Source of the DNA: Actinomycetes bacterium
GTDB lineage: Bacteria; Actinomycetota; Acidimicrobiia; Acidimicrobiales; JAJYPT01
Length of the DNA: 21,580 nucleotides
Direction: 5' to 3'
NCBI GenBank assembly: GCA_021795135.1
Contig: JAJYPT010000012.1
Span: 1-21,580, forward strand
Shown here one piece after another: positions 8,302 to 16,443 of the stretch (positions are counted from its first letter, which is position 1; every line of letters begins with the position of its first letter). The position numbers were made by a program, and so were the translations under genes. The notes under the pieces were generated by a model, which worked only from the letters and a program-made list of their open reading frames with translations, was not told the origin of the DNA and did no database searches.

Positions 8302-8394
8302 TGTTGAAAAGATAACTTAATATAGAAGCTTTTTGTGGTTTCAATAGAAGATTAAATTAATTATTTCACGACAAAGAAAGATCGATGTAAAAGT

Positions 8395-8688
8395 ATGAAT
8401 GAAGATAAAAGTACTACTAGCTGGTTGAATCTTTATGGTAAAGAACTACTTAATTCCACAGATACTTCCTTGGAATCTTTAGATATAGATCCTGAACAGA
8501 TAACTTTATTGTTGGAAATAGCTAAAGTAGTAGCTCATGGGACAGAACGCAAAAATGCTCCTTTGGCTACTTATCTAGTTGGAAGATATGTTGCTGATCG
8601 CAGAAATAAAGATAGTTCTATAAGCATTGAAACTCTAATAGCTCAAGCATTAAAAGTTGCTGAATCTATGGTTGACTTGGATGAATAA
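8395..8688 (+). CDS. Small helical protein, DUF6457-like
   Basis: This 97-residue protein looks all-alpha and soluble. ITLLLEIAKVVAHGTERKNA followed by PLATYLVGRYVADRR resembles the small actinobacterial DUF6457 domain, which I recall both as a stand-alone protein and fused to MobA-like molybdenum cofactor enzymes; that recollection is the only functional hint. No metal-binding or catalytic motif is apparent. The ATG at 8395 has a weak purine stretch (AGAAAG at 8375-8380) somewhat too far upstream. It sits 67 bases before ctaC on the same strand, so co-transcription with the oxidase operon is possible but not shown. I am confident that it is a gene, because length and codon usage match its neighbours, and only moderately confident of the family. 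Confidence 0.6.
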   Translation: MNEDKSTTSWLNLYGKELLNSTDTSLESLDIDPEQITLLLEIAKVVAHGTERKNAPLATYLVGRYVADRRNKDSSISIETLIAQALKVAESMVDLDE

Positions 8689-8755
8689 CTGGGGGCAAAA
8701 ATTTTTTTACTGTGATTATGCATAGTGAAGATAATGTCGATAATGTAACACTATT

Positions 8756-9532
8756 GTGCAAAAGTTAACTAAAAGTTCCAAATACCTAATAACGTTTTTC
8801 AGGTTCAGACTTAGCCGTTTATTGGCATTATCAGCGTTGGCTATTGGTCTGTCTGCATGTAATGGATTGCCCAGTTACGGCTCCCGACATCCAGCTACCA
8901 CTCAAGGTAATTCTATGTTTAACCTTTGGCAAGGATCTATGACCTTAGGTTTGGCAATAGGAATTTTTGTTTGGGGTCTGATCCTTTATTCTGTATTCAA
9001 ATTTAGGAAAAAGGGAAATTCAATTCCTAGTCAGACTCAGTATCATGTTCCATTAGAAATTACTTATACAGTAATTCCAATTCTTATAGTAATTGGTCTA
9101 TTTTATTTCACAATCCAATCTGAACACAAAGTTGACAAAATTGTACCTAACCCTGCTGTAAAAGTAACAGTCACTGCTTTTCAGTGGGGATGGAAATTTA
9201 ATTATCCAAAGCAAAATATTACTATTGCAACTACTAATCCTGGAAGTCGTCCAACACTAGTAATTCCTACTAAGGTTCCTGTACGTATAAATTTAGTTTC
9301 TAGCGATGTAATTCACTCTTTTTATGTTCCAAAGTTTTTATTCAAAAGACAAGCAATTCCAGGAGTAAAAAATACTTTTGATTTCAATGCTACAAAACCA
9401 GGAACTTACCTAGGAGAATGTTCTGAGTTTTGTGGACTTCATCATGACAACATGCTTTTTTATGTAAAAGCAATAACTCCTGCAGCATTTAAAGTTTGGT
9501 TAGCTTCCAACCATGGAAAGGCAACAGCATGA
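8756..9532 (+). CDS. ctaC: Cytochrome c oxidase subunit II
   Basis: This 258-residue subunit carries the CuA electron entry site of the aa3-type oxidase. An N-terminal signal ends in a lipobox (GLSAC, Cys35), suggesting a lipoprotein. Two transmembrane helices follow (about 57-80 and 102-120). The periplasmic cupredoxin domain contains the aromatic block AFQWGWKF (141-148), the ligand His187 (DVIHSFYVP) and the cluster ECSEFCGLHHDNM, giving Cys222, Glu224, Cys226, His230 and Met233, so CuA is complete. There is no fused cytochrome c domain, consistent with electron delivery by the dihaem QcrC. The start is a GTG at 8756 without a strong ribosome binding site, so the N-terminus is less certain than the rest. 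The stop overlaps the ctaD start as ATGA. Confidence 0.95.
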   Translation: MQKLTKSSKYLITFFRFRLSRLLALSALAIGLSACNGLPSYGSRHPATTQGNSMFNLWQGSMTLGLAIGIFVWGLILYSVFKFRKKGNSIPSQTQYHVPLEITYTVIPILIVIGLFYFTIQSEHKVDKIVPNPAVKVTVTAFQWGWKFNYPKQNITIATTNPGSRPTLVIPTKVPVRINLVSSDVIHSFYVPKFLFKRQAIPGVKNTFDFNATKPGTYLGECSEFCGLHHDNMLFYVKAITPAAFKVWLASNHGKATA

Positions 9533-11193
9533 CTGTAACTGAAGAACGTTCCACTATAGGATCGCATGAACCTTCTCACCACGAAGGACCTACTGGGTTA
9601 TTAAAGTGGTTGACTAGTACAGATCATAAAGTGATCGGTCTTAGCTATATCGTTACCTCCTTGATTTTGTTTGCCATATCGGGGGTATTGGCTGAACTTA
9701 TCCGCACTCAGCTATTATTTCCAGATAATCATTTTGTAAGTCAGCATTTTTATAATGAACTATTTACCATGCATGGCTCCATAATGATGTATTTATTTGT
9801 AGGTCCTTTTGCATTTGGATTGGGTAATTATATAGTTCCCCTTCAAATAGGCGCTCCTGATATGTCTTTCCCCAGGCTCAATGCTTTATCTTATTGGCTT
9901 TACTTGTTTGGTTCTATCATTACTGTTTCAGGGTTTTTTACAGCAGGCGGTGCTGCTGACTTTGGATGGTATGCCTATGCTCCTTTATCTAATTCACCTT
10001 TTTCTCCTGGCATGGGGGAAAATCTTTGGTATGTAGGTATAGGTATAGCGGGTTTGGGCACCATCCTTACAGCAGTAAATTTTGTCGCTACTGTCTATAC
10101 CCTAAGAGCTCCAGGTATGACTATGTGGAGAATGCCTATTTTTACCTGGAATATGTTTGTGACTTCAATTCTGGCCTTGTTGGTTTTCCCGGTTCTTACA
10201 GCAGCTTTTGCTCTTAACTTAGCTGATCGAGTCCTGGGGGCACATGTATTTACTGTCTCTGGGGGCGGTATACCGGTTATGTATCAACATTTGTTTTGGT
10301 TTTTTGGTCACCCAGAAGTATATATAGCAGCTTTGCCTTATTTCGGAATTGTTACTGAGATATTACCTGTGTTTTCTCGTAGGCCAGTATTTGGATATAA
10401 AGGTCTAGTATTGGCAACACTGGCCATAGCGGGATTATCCATGGGTGTATGGGCACACCATATGTTTACAACTGGTGTTGTTTTGCTGCCGTTTTTTTCG
10501 GCTCTGTCTTATTTGATAGCAGTCCCAACTGGAATTAAATTTTTCAACTGGATAGGTACCATGTGGGGAGGACAGCTTACTTTTGAGCCCCCTATGTTGT
10601 TTGCTATTGGTTTTCTTTTAGTATTTTTATGGGGAGGAATTACAGGGGTGATGCTTGCCTCTCCTCCTTTGGACTTTGGAACCAATGCTACTTATTTTGT
10701 TGTCTCACATTTCCACTATGTTTTGATAGCTACAACTGTCTTTGCTGGTTTTGGAGGAGTTTATTACTGGTATCCCAAGATGACGGGGCGCTTTTTACAT
10801 CACGGTTTAGGTAAAGCGCAATTTTGGATTTTGTTTATAGGAATGAATGTTACTTTTTTGCCTCAAGATATTTTAGGAAGTATGGGAATGCCTAGAAGGT
10901 ATGCTCATTATTATCCTGGGCAACATTTTACATTGCTTAACCAAATTTCTACTGTGGGCGCTTACATAATTTCTATTTCGATGATTTTATTTATAATCAA
11001 TTTCTGGGTCTCTTGGAAAAAGCCAATTTTGTCAGGTCCAGATCCTTGGTTAGGACACACTTTGGAATGGGCCACAACCTCGCCTCCTCCTCCGAAAAAT
11101 TTTACTTCATTGCCTCCTATTTATTCTGATTCTCCTTTGTGGGATTTTAGATTGAAGGAAATGAAGGAAAAAGGAGAAGGGTTGCCTCGATGA
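9529..11193 (+). CDS. ctaD: Cytochrome c oxidase subunit I (A-type haem-copper oxidase)
   Basis: This 554-residue subunit holds haem a, haem a3 and CuB. Visible ligands are His82 (TMHGS) and the HFHY histidines (about 394 and 396) for the haems, and His261 with His310 and His311 (AHHMFTTG) for CuB. GHPEVY supplies the cross-linked Tyr265 and the D-channel Glu263, which marks an A1-type enzyme. The D-channel entrance is present as NYIVPLQIGAPDMSFPR (Asn100, Asp111). About twelve hydrophobic helices are evident. I chose the ATG at 9529 because it overlaps the ctaC stop and follows GGAAAGG; an upstream in-frame start at 9496 would lie within ctaC. ctaF follows with another ATGA overlap. Subunit III is not in this operon; in many actinobacteria it precedes qcrC, which here would be just outside the window. 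Confidence 0.96.
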   Translation: MTVTEERSTIGSHEPSHHEGPTGLLKWLTSTDHKVIGLSYIVTSLILFAISGVLAELIRTQLLFPDNHFVSQHFYNELFTMHGSIMMYLFVGPFAFGLGNYIVPLQIGAPDMSFPRLNALSYWLYLFGSIITVSGFFTAGGAADFGWYAYAPLSNSPFSPGMGENLWYVGIGIAGLGTILTAVNFVATVYTLRAPGMTMWRMPIFTWNMFVTSILALLVFPVLTAAFALNLADRVLGAHVFTVSGGGIPVMYQHLFWFFGHPEVYIAALPYFGIVTEILPVFSRRPVFGYKGLVLATLAIAGLSMGVWAHHMFTTGVVLLPFFSALSYLIAVPTGIKFFNWIGTMWGGQLTFEPPMLFAIGFLLVFLWGGITGVMLASPPLDFGTNATYFVVSHFHYVLIATTVFAGFGGVYYWYPKMTGRFLHHGLGKAQFWILFIGMNVTFLPQDILGSMGMPRRYAHYYPGQHFTLLNQISTVGAYIISISMILFIINFWVSWKKPILSGPDPWLGHTLEWATTSPPPPKNFTSLPPIYSDSPLWDFRLKEMKEKGEGLPR

Positions 11194-11582
11194 AAACTGA
11201 AGCTAAAATATTTATATCTGTCGCTTTATTTTTCTTGATTATCTTTCTCATCTATTGGTATACCAGTTTCGAAGATGCCGGTTCTGTAATGTTATTTTTT
11301 TCTATGGGACTAGGAGCTCTTCCCGGGGCATATCTTTTTTGGTGGTCAAGAAGAATGGATCCTCGGCCTGAAGATTTACCTGATGCTACAATCGCTTCGG
11401 GACAAGGTTCTGTTGGAGCTTTCCCCGAAGGAAGTATTTGGCCTTTTGTAATAGGTCTTGGGGTTACTAGTTTGGCTCTTACGATAGTTACTAATTTATG
11501 GATGGGAAGTATAGGAATTTTTCTTTTGGGCTTTGCCATAGTTGGCGGGGTGAGGGAAAGTCGACGAGGCGGATCACTTTGA
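11190..11582 (+). CDS. ctaF: Actinobacterial cytochrome c oxidase subunit IV
   Basis: This 130-residue membrane protein matches the actinobacterial CtaF layout. Two helices lie at the N-terminus (IFISVALFFLIIFLIYWYT and the VMLFFSMGLGALPGAYLFWW segment), then a polar loop with DPRPEDLPDA and GSVGAFPEGSIWPF, then two C-terminal helices. The loop motif with proline and acidic residues followed by FPEGSIWPF is what I recognise as typical of CtaF. The subunit has no redox centre and stabilises the oxidase. The ATG at 11190 overlaps the ctaD stop by four bases and is preceded by AAAGGAG, although at long spacing, so translational coupling is likely. The gene ends the operon about 40 bases before a 24-base-pair hairpin. 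Confidence 0.88.
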   Translation: MKTEAKIFISVALFFLIIFLIYWYTSFEDAGSVMLFFSMGLGALPGAYLFWWSRRMDPRPEDLPDATIASGQGSVGAFPEGSIWPFVIGLGVTSLALTIVTNLWMGSIGIFLLGFAIVGGVRESRRGGSL

Positions 11583-11623
11583 GATATTTTCTTTTGTCTT
11601 GATCGGCATAGATTAATTAAAAA

Positions 11624-11679
11624 AGACTAATAAGAAAAAGAGACCTATTGAAAAGTAGGTCTCTTTTTCTTATTAGTCT
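11624..11679. terminator. Bidirectional hairpin terminator between ctaF and the convergent membrane protein gene
   Basis: Bases 11624-11647 pair perfectly with 11656-11679 (24 base pairs) around a short loop. The arms contain GAGACC/GGTCTC near the loop flanked by AAAAA/TTTTT, so a U-rich segment follows the G/C core in either direction. The location between two convergent genes supports a shared terminator. Confidence 0.85.
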
Positions 11680-11712
11680 AAATAAGAGTTTTTAGTGATA
11701 TCTAAATGAGAA

Positions 11713-12231
11713 TCAATAATTACATTCTTTATGGGCTATTAAATAAAGCTCTATAAAATAAGCGGTAAAAGAAATCACAAAGCCTATAGACATTACCAAT
11801 AACCAAGGAGTTGCTGCTTTTGCCAGCAAAAATTCCATCCCTCCAGCCCCCGATGCCAAAATTGCGATTAAACCTAGACCGGCCCAAAAAGAAAGAGATT
11901 TTTGCTTGGATTTCAATGCTGCAACTAAGGCAGTTATAGAGAGCAAAGCTATTATAACCCCAAGACCAGCATGAGACATAAACCATGCCGAATTAGTAAT
12001 TATTTTTGAGCCGCCTACGTTTTTAGTGCTTAGGGCTGTTCCTAAGATGAATTCAATAAATATAAAAGCAACAACTGTCCAAGCAGAACTTTTAGCAAAG
12101 CCTAAATGAGGAGGCGAAGCTAAAACGTTATAATTTTGATCATTGTCCAAAGAATTAGAATTGTCTGGGCGGTTCGATGTAGGAGTTTCGAGATGTTGAG
12201 CTTGTTTTTCATGAGTAGCTGTATCCATCAT
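11713..12231 (-). CDS. Unrecognised four-helix membrane protein next to the oxidase operon
   Basis: I do not recognise a family for this protein of 172 residues. The first 60 or so residues are polar and rich in Asn, Ser, Asp and Thr, probably disordered. Four hydrophobic helices follow: AWTVVAFIFIEFILGTAL, then a segment with FMSHAGLGVIIALLSITALV, a third with FWAGLGLIAILASGAGGMEF, and LLVMSIGFVISFTAYFIELYLIA. A histidine in the second helix (MSHAG) and a glutamate in the third (GGMEF) are the only polar residues that look potentially functional. I chose the ATG at 12231 because AAAGGAG lies six bases upstream; the ATG at 12228 is equally possible, and the upstream extension to 12300 looks non-coding. 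Being convergent with ctaF and four-helical, it could be an oxidase-associated or haem-binding protein, which is inference only. Confidence 0.75.
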   Translation of the reverse strand: MMDTATHEKQAQHLETPTSNRPDNSNSLDNDQNYNVLASPPHLGFAKSSAWTVVAFIFIEFILGTALSTKNVGGSKIITNSAWFMSHAGLGVIIALLSITALVAALKSKQKSLSFWAGLGLIAILASGAGGMEFLLAKAATPWLLVMSIGFVISFTAYFIELYLIAHKECNY

Positions 12232-12347
12232 AGGGTTCTCCTTTTTGTTGTGAAGTAATGACATGGTATTAGATATATACCCCGTTCTAGTCCTTGTCAT
12301 TCATTAACTCTTATCCTTTAATTAAATATTGAAATAATAGGTAGAGG

Positions 12348-12376
12348 TTGGTCTTGGAGGAGTTATGGCATATGAT
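12348..12376 (+). promoter_or_regulatory. Candidate promoter for the universal stress protein gene
   Basis: TTGGTC at 12348-12353 and TATGAT at 12371-12376 are separated by 17 bases, close to the housekeeping consensus (TATGAT matches five of six -10 bases). The predicted start of transcription would lie about 20 bases before the start codon at 12404. In AT-rich DNA such matches arise by chance, so this is only a candidate. Confidence 0.35.
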
Positions 12377-12403
12377 TATAAGTAGAATTAAGGGGAATTG
12401 AAA

Positions 12404-12856
12404 ATGAACGATATAGGTCTATTTCAGAAAATACTTCTTGCGGTGGATTTATCTTCTAATTGCAATAACTCTATTGAAATTGCAGCTGCCCTTGGTTTAG
12501 CTGGGCAAGCAGACGTGGAAATACTGCATATACCAGAATTTTTTGTTTCACCAGAAGAATCAATTAATTTAGAAGAACCTGTAGAGGTAGAAAATATACT
12601 AGAAAGTTATTTGGAATACCTCTTAAAAAGAGGAGTAAAAGCGCGTAAAACTATATTAGGTTCGGCAGGGACTCATGGACAAGTAGCTAGTTTGATATTG
12701 GCTCATGCTCAAAAAACTAATGCAGAATTGATAATAATAGGTCATTCGCTCAAAGGCAGGATTTCTCATTTATTAGTGGGAAATGTAACCTCAGAACTCA
12801 CTCGTAAGCCGCCTTGTTCTGTCCTTGTGGTAAAAGGTTGTTACGAAAAAGATTAA
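12404..12856 (+). CDS. Universal stress protein, UspA family
   Basis: This 150-residue single-domain protein begins with FQKILLAVDLSSNCNNSIE, the first strand and loop of the UspA fold, and ends with the nucleotide-binding signature GHSLKGRISHLLVGNVTSEL (G-x2-G-x9-G-N-V-T), then PPCSVLVVKG. The intact signature indicates an ATP-binding member rather than a UspA-type non-binder. Such proteins are cytoplasmic, usually dimeric, and induced under starvation or redox stress; the precise role is unknown. I start at the ATG at 12404, which follows AAGGGG at good spacing, rather than at the TTG six bases upstream. It stands alone between two minus-strand genes. Confidence 0.92.
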   Translation: MNDIGLFQKILLAVDLSSNCNNSIEIAAALGLAGQADVEILHIPEFFVSPEESINLEEPVEVENILESYLEYLLKRGVKARKTILGSAGTHGQVASLILAHAQKTNAELIIIGHSLKGRISHLLVGNVTSELTRKPPCSVLVVKGCYEKD

Positions 12857-12904
12857 TTTATATCATATTTATTTTAGAATTTTTTATTTAGTATAAATTT
12901 TGCT

Positions 12905-12963
12905 TAGACTTATAGATTATTGTAAATAAAACTATTTAATAACTTGCATAATCTATAAGTCTA
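12905..12963. repeat. 16-base inverted repeat overlapping the 3' end of the methyltransferase gene
   Basis: Bases 12905-12920 are complementary to 12948-12963 over 16 base pairs, with a 27-base loop. The right arm lies within the last codons of the DNA methyltransferase gene and the left arm in the intergenic space after the stress protein gene. It may act as a terminator for one or both convergent genes, but the arms are A/T-rich and the loop is long, so this is uncertain. Confidence 0.55.
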
Positions 12964-14348
12964 TTTAAATCTATTTGAGAAGTCATTGTTATTACGTCTC
13001 TAATTGGTTTTTCTTCCCCTACAACTGAAGTCAAAGTTTTACTTAAGGGATTTTTTCCCAAAATATGACTGGGAGTTAGAATGATAAGAGGAATGCAAGG
13101 ATAGCATTGATGTATCACGGCTGCTTTTCCCAATGTTTTCCAAAATATTTCAGGGTTATTTAATCCAGGTCTATTAGATGTGAATTCTCCTGATACTTCA
13201 AAATACCATTGTTTATTTTTTTGATCTTGAGCTATAAAATCTATTTTTATACCCTCTATGAGTTTGACATTTGTACAAATATTATGAAATCCACAAAAGT
13301 GGAGGATCTCTAGGGCAATTTGACGAGAAGATTTTTTTTCTTTAATGGATTCTAAAGACAATAAGTTCTTAGGAAAAACGTCTGCTGTGCTTTTATCATC
13401 CAAAGAGGTATTTTGAATTAGATGGAGTTCTTTTTCTATTCTTATTTGTGCTTGTGTTATATATCGTTTTTCAAGGTCATAACCAATAAAATGGCGCCCT
13501 GTCTGTATAGCTGCTATTGCACAAGTTCCAGATCCAATAAAAGGGTCTAAGATCAAATCATTTTCAAAAGTATATAGATGAATTAGACGTTTAGGTAATG
13601 CTACAGGGAAAGGGGCGGGATGATTTACTCTATGGGCACTTTCAGGAGGTATTTCCCATATATCTGTTGTAGATTCCATGAATTCATCTCTAAAAATAGA
13701 ACCTTGCCATGGAAGTCCTCTTTCTTGACGTTTTTTAGAAGATAAAGCTCGGTCGAAACGTCCTTTGCTAGCGATAATTATTCTTTCACTGAGATCTCTT
13801 AGCACTGGGTTTGTGGGCTTTTGAAAAGATCCCCATGCACAAGAACCTCCTGCTCCTTTAGCTTTTACCCATATAACTTCTCCTCGTAGTAATAAATTCA
13901 GGCGATTTTGTAAAATAAAAGTTATATCAGATGATAAAGATCTATAAGGTTTGCGTCCCAAATTGGCTACATTGATTGCTATGCGACCCCCTGGTTCTAG
14001 CTTCTTTACGCATTCAGCAAATACTTGTTCTAACATTTCTAAATAAGCTATATAACTATTTGGAGAGTTGTTCTGAGCCGAAATTGATTCGTATTCTTTA
14101 CCAGCAAAGTAGGGAGGCGAAGTTACAACTAAAGCTACTGAATTGTCTTCTACTTCGGTCATGGATCTTGCATCTTTGCAAAATAGCTGATCTAATTTTT
14201 TATTTTGACCTATATAGGTCTCTTTAGACAATTGTGGGGTACTAAACCGTTTATAAAAAAGACTTGAATCGTGATTTTCCCTACGAGATACTCCAAAACT
14301 TGATGTAGAAGTCCCCTTTCTTTCAAAGCCACCATTATCCATAATCAT
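12936..14348 (-). CDS. DNA methyltransferase (N4-cytosine/N6-adenine, beta-class order) with C-terminal nuclease-like domain
   Basis: This 470-residue protein has an N-terminal half that is a DNA amino-methyltransferase. The catalytic motif IV TSPPY is at 76-80, and the SAM-binding motif DPFIGSGT at 268-275 comes after it, the order of the beta class. TSPPY (Ser rather than Asn/Asp first) favours N4-cytosine as target, though N6-adenine is possible. Between them are INVANLGRKPYRSLS, GSCAWGSFQKPTNPVLRDL and HPAPFPVALPKRLI, which I recognise from a conserved actinobacterial family. Residues about 335-470 form a second domain with EGIKIDFIA and WYFEVSGEF, a pattern like a PD-(D/E)xK fold with Asp370 and Glu384 but Ser386 where the lysine would be. 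No separate restriction gene is nearby. The start at 14348 lacks a ribosome binding site; an ATG at 14342 is possible. Confidence 0.88.
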   Translation of the reverse strand: MIMDNGGFERKGTSTSSFGVSRRENHDSSLFYKRFSTPQLSKETYIGQNKKLDQLFCKDARSMTEVEDNSVALVVTSPPYFAGKEYESISAQNNSPNSYIAYLEMLEQVFAECVKKLEPGGRIAINVANLGRKPYRSLSSDITFILQNRLNLLLRGEVIWVKAKGAGGSCAWGSFQKPTNPVLRDLSERIIIASKGRFDRALSSKKRQERGLPWQGSIFRDEFMESTTDIWEIPPESAHRVNHPAPFPVALPKRLIHLYTFENDLILDPFIGSGTCAIAAIQTGRHFIGYDLEKRYITQAQIRIEKELHLIQNTSLDDKSTADVFPKNLLSLESIKEKKSSRQIALEILHFCGFHNICTNVKLIEGIKIDFIAQDQKNKQWYFEVSGEFTSNRPGLNNPEIFWKTLGKAAVIHQCYPCIPLIILTPSHILGKNPLSKTLTSVVGEEKPIRDVITMTSQIDLNRLIDYASY

Positions 14349-14934
14349 TTTGATTCTAATACTTGGTTAGTAATTGAGTCAGAAAGATTGACATAACCTA
14401 TTTGTAACAGTGTGTGAGTAGGAATAAGACTAGAATAGGATATATTACCTACCAAAGTATAATTATTATGTGGGTCAAGACTGATATAGAACTTTAGTCA
14501 TTAAATAAATAACTCAATTTCATGTTAGTTTTCGATAAATTTGATTGTTGAAGATCTATCATTAAAACAATTTTCAAATTATTCATTTTCAATGACTCCT
14601 TGTCCCTATTTCTGTCTTTTTTGTTATTTATTTTTTTGGTTTTGATGATTTCTCTTTTTGTTTTTATTGAGCATTTGCAAAAAAGACCCCAATGGAAGAG
14701 GATCCCATTTTTAATGATATCTAATTAATTTGGTCAGTTTAATTCGGTTTCAACTGGAAAAAGCTTTACAATCAGTTGCTAAAGTTTCGAATATTAGGTT
14801 AACATTGATCCTATTCACTGAAAGGCCTAGGTAGGTGTTATCTCCTGTCGTGTATCAGTAAGAATCAAAAAGCCCCAGAAAGGAAATTGTGCTTCGACCA
14901 TTAAAGTACCTTGATAACAAGGAGAGAAGGCAGC
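14349..14934. other. Long gene-free leader between the DNA methyltransferase and the carboxysome operon
   Basis: No open reading frame of useful length, tRNA or other RNA gene is recognisable in these 586 bases. They must hold the promoters for both divergent neighbours. Notable contents are a very T-rich stretch (about 14590-14670), an inverted repeat CAACTG (14751-14756) / CAGTTG (14773-14778) with a 16-base spacer, and weak promoter-like pairs such as TTTACA at 14765 and TTGATC at 14805 without a convincing -10 partner. No CbbR gene is adjacent. An untranslated leader of some length before cbbL is plausible. Confidence 0.6.
14909..14930 (+). promoter_or_regulatory. cbbL ribosome binding site with a small overlapping hairpin
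   Basis: AAGGAG at 14919-14924 and AGAAGG at 14925-14930 lie before the ATG at 14935 and decide this start over an upstream in-frame TTG at 14911. CCTTG (14909-14913) can pair with CAAGG (14918-14922) around an ATAA loop, partly covering the first of the two sites. The stem has only five base pairs. Confidence 0.55.
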
Positions 14935-16356
14935 ATGGCTGGTAATAAGTATGAGGCTGGCGTAAAAGAATATAGGCATACTTATTGGGCGCCAGAGTAC
15001 GTACCTTTAGATTCTGACCTTCTAGCCTGCTTCAAAATTACCCCTCAACCAGGAGTAGACCGCGAAGAAGCTGCAGCTGCTGTGGCCGCTGAATCTTCTA
15101 CCGGCACATGGACCACGGTATGGACTGACTTGTTGACTGACCTGGATTATTATAAAGGTCGAGCCTATCGTATTGAAGATGTTCCTGGAGATGATAGTTC
15201 TTTTTACGCTTTTGTTGCCTATCCAATTGATTTGTTTGAAGAGGGATCTGTAGTAAATGTTTTCACCTCTTTGGTGGGTAACGTCTTTGGATTTAAAGCT
15301 GTGCGAGCATTACGCCTTGAAGACGTACGATTCCCACTAGCCTATGTAAAAACTTGCAATGGGCCACCTCATGGAATCCAAGTCGAGCGAGATAAAATGA
15401 ATAAGTACGGTCGTCCATTACTTGGCTGTACTATTAAACCAAAACTTGGTTTATCTGCTAAAAATTATGGCCGAGCAGTCTATGAAGTTTTACGTGGTGG
15501 TCTAGATTTTACCAAAGACGATGAAAATGTAAACTCACAACCCTTTATGCGCTGGCGAGATAGATTTTTATTTGTAGCAGATGCAATTCATACTGCTGAA
15601 GCTGAAACTGGTGAACGTAAAGGTCATTATCTAAACGTTACAGCACCTTCTCCTGAAGAAATGTATGAGCGGGCTGAGTTTGCTAAAGAACTCAATATGC
15701 CTATTGTTATGCACGACTTTCTTACAGGTGGTTTTTGTGCTAACACTGGACTAGCACGTTGGTGTCGAAAGAACGGTGTATTGTTACATATTCACCGAGC
15801 TATGCATGCAGTTGTAGACCGTAATCCTCATCATGGTATTCATTTCCGTGTATTGGCAAAAGCACTACGCTTATCTGGTGGGGATCATCTCCATACCGGT
15901 ACAGTAATTGGCAAGCTAGAAGGCGATCGTGCATCTACTCAAGGATGGGTCGATTTACTACGCGAGTCATTTATTCCAGAAGATAGAAGCCGTGGTATTT
16001 TCTTTGACCAAGACTGGGGTTCTATGCCTGGAGTATTTGCTGTAGCTTCTGGTGGTATCCATGTATGGCATATGCCAGCACTTCTTGAGATCTTTGGCGA
16101 TGACGCAATATTCCAATTTGGTGGAGGCACACTAGGCCACCCTTGGGGCAATGCTGCTGGAGCAGCTGCAAATAGAGTTGCATTAGAGGCTTGTGTTCAA
16201 GCCCGCAATGAAGGACGCCAAGTGGAAAAAGAAGGCAAGGAAATCCTTACCAATGCCGCCAAAGACAGCCCAGAACTAAGAGTGGCAATGGAGACTTGGA
16301 AAGAGATTAAATTCGAGTTTGACACTGTAGACAAGTTAGACATAGTCAATCGTTAA
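14935..16356 (+). CDS. cbbL: Ribulose-1,5-bisphosphate carboxylase/oxygenase large chain, form IA
   Basis: This 473-residue Rubisco large subunit catalyses CO2 fixation onto ribulose bisphosphate in the carboxysome lumen. Active-site residues are all visible: Lys168 and Lys170 (TIKPKLGLS), the carbamylated Lys194 with Asp196 and Glu197 (LDFTKDDEN), His287 (HIHRAMHA), His320 (SGGDHLHTGT) and loop-6 Lys327 (GKLEG). The N-terminus (KYEAGVKEYRHTYWAPEY) and the downstream cso genes place it in carboxysomal form IA. The ATG at 14935 follows a strong purine-rich site. It is the first gene of the alpha-carboxysome operon and is separated from cbbS by 173 bases containing a hairpin. G+C looks higher than in the flanking genes. 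Confidence 0.98.
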   Translation: MAGNKYEAGVKEYRHTYWAPEYVPLDSDLLACFKITPQPGVDREEAAAAVAAESSTGTWTTVWTDLLTDLDYYKGRAYRIEDVPGDDSSFYAFVAYPIDLFEEGSVVNVFTSLVGNVFGFKAVRALRLEDVRFPLAYVKTCNGPPHGIQVERDKMNKYGRPLLGCTIKPKLGLSAKNYGRAVYEVLRGGLDFTKDDENVNSQPFMRWRDRFLFVADAIHTAEAETGERKGHYLNVTAPSPEEMYERAEFAKELNMPIVMHDFLTGGFCANTGLARWCRKNGVLLHIHRAMHAVVDRNPHHGIHFRVLAKALRLSGGDHLHTGTVIGKLEGDRASTQGWVDLLRESFIPEDRSRGIFFDQDWGSMPGVFAVASGGIHVWHMPALLEIFGDDAIFQFGGGTLGHPWGNAAGAAANRVALEACVQARNEGRQVEKEGKEILTNAAKDSPELRVAMETWKEIKFEFDTVDKLDIVNR

Positions 16357-16399
16357 TCTCTAAAAAACAACATCTTATAAATAGATAAAAGTAAATAGT

Positions 16400-16443
16400 G
16401 TTGAGTTCTGGAACCTTTTTTGAGAGGTATTTCAGAACTCAAC
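16400..16443 (+). repeat. Stem-loop in the cbbL-cbbS intergenic region
   Basis: Bases 16400-16410 (GTTGAGTTCTG) are complementary to 16433-16443, and ACC/GGT pairs inside can extend the structure. No U-run follows, so it does not look like a full terminator. In this place it may stabilise or help process the cbbL message, or reduce read-through. That role is inferred. Confidence 0.6.

Noticed and set aside
14388..14393. Perfect TTGACA in the leader before cbbL
   Set aside because: No acceptable -10 sequence lies 16-18 bases downstream, and it is over 500 bases from cbbL.
14349..14934. tRNA or other structured RNA gene in the leader
   Set aside because: No cloverleaf, conserved T-loop sequence or recognisable riboswitch core could be found by reading both strands.
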